Shown: positions 61,901 to 64,000 of the stretch, in pieces | Position numbering within the stretch: the stretch's first letter is position 1 | Layout: the number at the start of each line of letters is the position of its first letter | Assembly (NCBI RefSeq): GCF_036370855.1 | Contig: NC_088099.1 | Span: 76,177,218 to 76,241,217, forward strand | Direction: 5' to 3' | Length of the DNA stretch: 64,000 bases | Source of the DNA: Dromaius novaehollandiae | Lineage: Eukaryota; Chordata; Aves; Casuariiformes; Dromaiidae | Notes under the pieces: model-generated | What the model was told of the DNA's origin: nothing | What the model saw: the letters and a program-made list of their open reading frames with translations, nothing else | Database searches by the model: none | Program-made: the position numbers and the translations under genes

Positions 61901-64000
61901 AGACAGTCTTGTCTAATAAAAGAAACTGGAGCCCACTCATGATTTCTGGAACCAGACTTTTGCACTTGTAAAAGAGTATTTTGTTGCTGATGTGCTTCAC
62001 CATCTGTTTTTGCTGTGTCTTGCAGTCATGTTTTTGGACAACCAAGTTTAATGTGATAAAAGTTGCAGAAAGGTCATACAGCCCAGATTAAAAAACAATA
62101 CTTCTTTATGTAGATATGACAATATCTTTTAATGCTATTTGGACTAGCTCTAGGCTGCAGATTTGGAATATCATTACATTTTGGCTGAGGACAGCATGTG
62201 CTTTCTCAGTGATTTTTGCCCTGGAATGGGAAGTGGGATTCTGACAGGACAAACAGGGCATTTGAGTAGCAAGTGCTTTTTAAGACCTAGGATGACTGTA
62301 ACCGCTTCTGTGTGAGATAAGTTCATTTTTCAGCATGAAGTATTTCCATCATTATTAAGAACAATTGTTTTTCCTTGGCTTTCACTGTCTGTATGAGGGC
62401 TCTAACATATTTCAGGGCCTCTTGAGCAGTTGGCAGTAAGTGATAATAAGCAGTTCTCCACGATCAGCTGCTGAAACCTGAGTACCATTAGATATTGAAG
62501 ATTATACCAGGTACCTCACACAAAGAGTGCCTATTTTGGTAGTGGTTGTAATAACATCCCTGCCTACTGCTTGGCAGCAAGTTTAGGCATCTTGTTACAG
62601 AGGATGCCTGCTATTTAAATGTCTGGTGCCATTTCAGGATGCCTGCCGGCACTTCAGCTACTGCTTCAAAACGGTGCATGGGGAATCCTATGCTGTATCT
62701 TTCAGGCCCATTCAGATCTCCCAGATAGCCTAGAGCATCTAAAATGGTAGTATAAGCTGATGTTTAGGCAGCTAAACCACTTGACTGGCATGCTGTCATG
62801 AGAATTGGTGATGAAAAGCACCTCAGGAGTTTCTTAGTGATGCCTGGGGAAGGGAGGTGTTCCAGAATAATGCAGGGGTATTAAGGTAGCCATATTATAG
62901 GAGGAAAGGAAAGTGAATTAGTTTTCTAAGATTCAGTTCCATGTTAGACAGAACAATTGACAGAGGTGTTGCATAAATCATGAGGGAAGTGATGTTATTT
63001 CTCCCTGAATTCCCCAGACTCAAGCCATTTCATAGTTAATTTTCTTTCTAGTGCTGGTCATTCATAGCAAATGGATCATGTGTAACTTGGTAGTGGTATA
63101 ATATCCCCTAAATGTATTGTAGTCTATGCAGTGTCCCAAGCTTTTAAATGAAATGAAGTTCAGAACATCTGACGTCAAATATGCTACAGCGTTTCTTTGC
63201 AGAAGTAGAAGATGGTGCTTTCTCAAGTGGAACAGAGTAATTGCTTCACTGGAGACCTGCTTCCTTTGCTTCTCCATCTCATACCTCCACAGAACATTGC
63301 TCTATTCCAATTGATAGAGAGGTCAGAGCTCAGTCTAGGAATTAAAAAGTTTTCTTTCTGGGACTATTACAGAGGGAGGAAATGTTAAAGATGTCAGCAG
63401 ATGGAGCATGTGTCTAAGCAAGCTCTTGGCATGCTCCAGTGTAGCTAGCTGTTTCATGATAGCATTCTCGTATACTTTGCCAGGTCATTTATGGGACATG
63501 TGTTTGAAATTGCAGAGTATGCCTGTTCAAAAGTACCTGAATATTGCTTCTTCTAGTTCCAGTAGAAATAGTGAAGACTTTATAAGCTTCATGTACTCTT
63601 TTTCAGGTGGCTGAAAATCAGAAGCTGTTAGTTTCATTCACAATGGAAGAAAGTCAGTGAAAAATAAAAAATTAACTTCTTGCAGAAAGTACTGATTTTC
63701 ATTATTTCTATTGCAGTACATATCTTCTACATTTTTATCTGGAAAGTAAAAAACATGTAGCTTGGTTTTAGTGGAATTCCATTGTTTTTTGTTGAAATTT
63801 TGTTACAAATGAGGTGAGGTCTACATTTGCACTAGAAAATTCCCCAGTTTTCCTTGCAATTAAATGCCCATATAAGTTGATTTGAATTATTGCAAAGCAT
63901 GATCCCAGACACTTTAGAGTAAGGGAGAGAGGAAGGGAAGGAGAGAGAGATTCTCTATGCCACTTATTTTGGTGGTCCTTTTCAAATTTGTCTACCTTTC
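55961..64000. other. intronic DNA, no exon recognised
   Basis: AT-rich sequence without a recognisable exon, RNA gene or dispersed repeat. A purine-rich (G/A) stretch spans much of 56.4-57.1 kb, and a pure purine run lies at 63921-63950. A somewhat GC-richer block at 59160-59480 has a 61-codon open frame but no recognisable protein. Confidence 0.55.
63921..63950. repeat. 30-nt (G/A) purine tract
   Basis: A purine-only run of GGGA and GA units. Confidence 0.85.

Larger units (their letters stand above)
36912..64000 (+). other. TMEFF1: TMEFF1 intron 1 (start; continues past the window)
   Basis: The intron begins at a consensus donor (GTAATA) after the first coding exon. I searched by eye on the + strand for the next expected exon, which should encode a cysteine-rich VCDESSCKYGG-like segment preceding the first follistatin module. 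I did not find it, so the intron is read as running to the end of the window (at least 27.1 kb). A long first intron is usual for this gene. Repeats within it are listed separately. An undetected exon cannot be fully excluded. Confidence 0.7.

Noticed and set aside
36912..64000. TMEFF1 exon 2
   Set aside because: No cysteine-rich segment with acceptor and donor sites matching the expected start of the first follistatin module was found.

Overview
This is a vertebrate nuclear window and almost certainly avian. It is AT-rich and gene-poor. It carries CR1 LINE copies, including a 3' end of the bird/reptile type with an octamer-like tail, together with several LTR fragments and a single GC-rich CpG island. 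No bacterial-style operons, CRISPR arrays or closely packed genes are present. Most of the short open reading frames are chance ORFs in AT-rich non-coding DNA or lie inside repeats.

Only one protein-coding exon can be supported. The CpG island at about 35.98-37.35 kb contains the first coding exon of TMEFF1 (tomoregulin-1) on the + strand. It encodes the start methionine, a signal peptide and the beginning of the mature ectodomain, and it ends at a consensus splice donor (36912). The sequence from there to the end of the window (at least 27 kb) is read as intron 1. I found no second exon, so the follistatin-like, EGF-like, transmembrane and cytoplasmic parts must be encoded beyond the window. 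A 23-codon upstream ORF ends with a TGA that overlaps an in-frame upstream ATG, so translation control at this 5' end may be unusual.

Region by region: positions 1-35,980 are upstream intergenic DNA holding three LTR-like fragments (about 1.99-2.48 kb, 4.17-4.60 kb and 9.94-10.30 kb), a 5'-truncated CR1 on the - strand (18.21-18.99 kb), a decayed 7SL/SRP-RNA-like copy (20.44-20.69 kb) and a very old CR1/L3-type copy on the + strand (33.96-34.89 kb). Positions 35,980-37,350 are the CpG island, promoter and exon 1. Positions 36,912-64,000 are intron 1, with a short CR1 3' end (40.80-40.98 kb), five long T- or A-rich tracts between 40.4 and 47.4 kb, a 33-bp tandem duplication (46.88 kb) and an old antisense CR1 (53.99-55.96 kb) that appears split by an LTR element with a polypurine tract at 54.13-54.59 kb.

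I see no convincing undescribed gene system. The items most worth a second look are the 7SL-like copy, the LTR-in-CR1 nesting, the TMEFF1 uORF arrangement and several perfect inverted repeats. All family assignments are from recognition of the sequence by eye; no database search was run.
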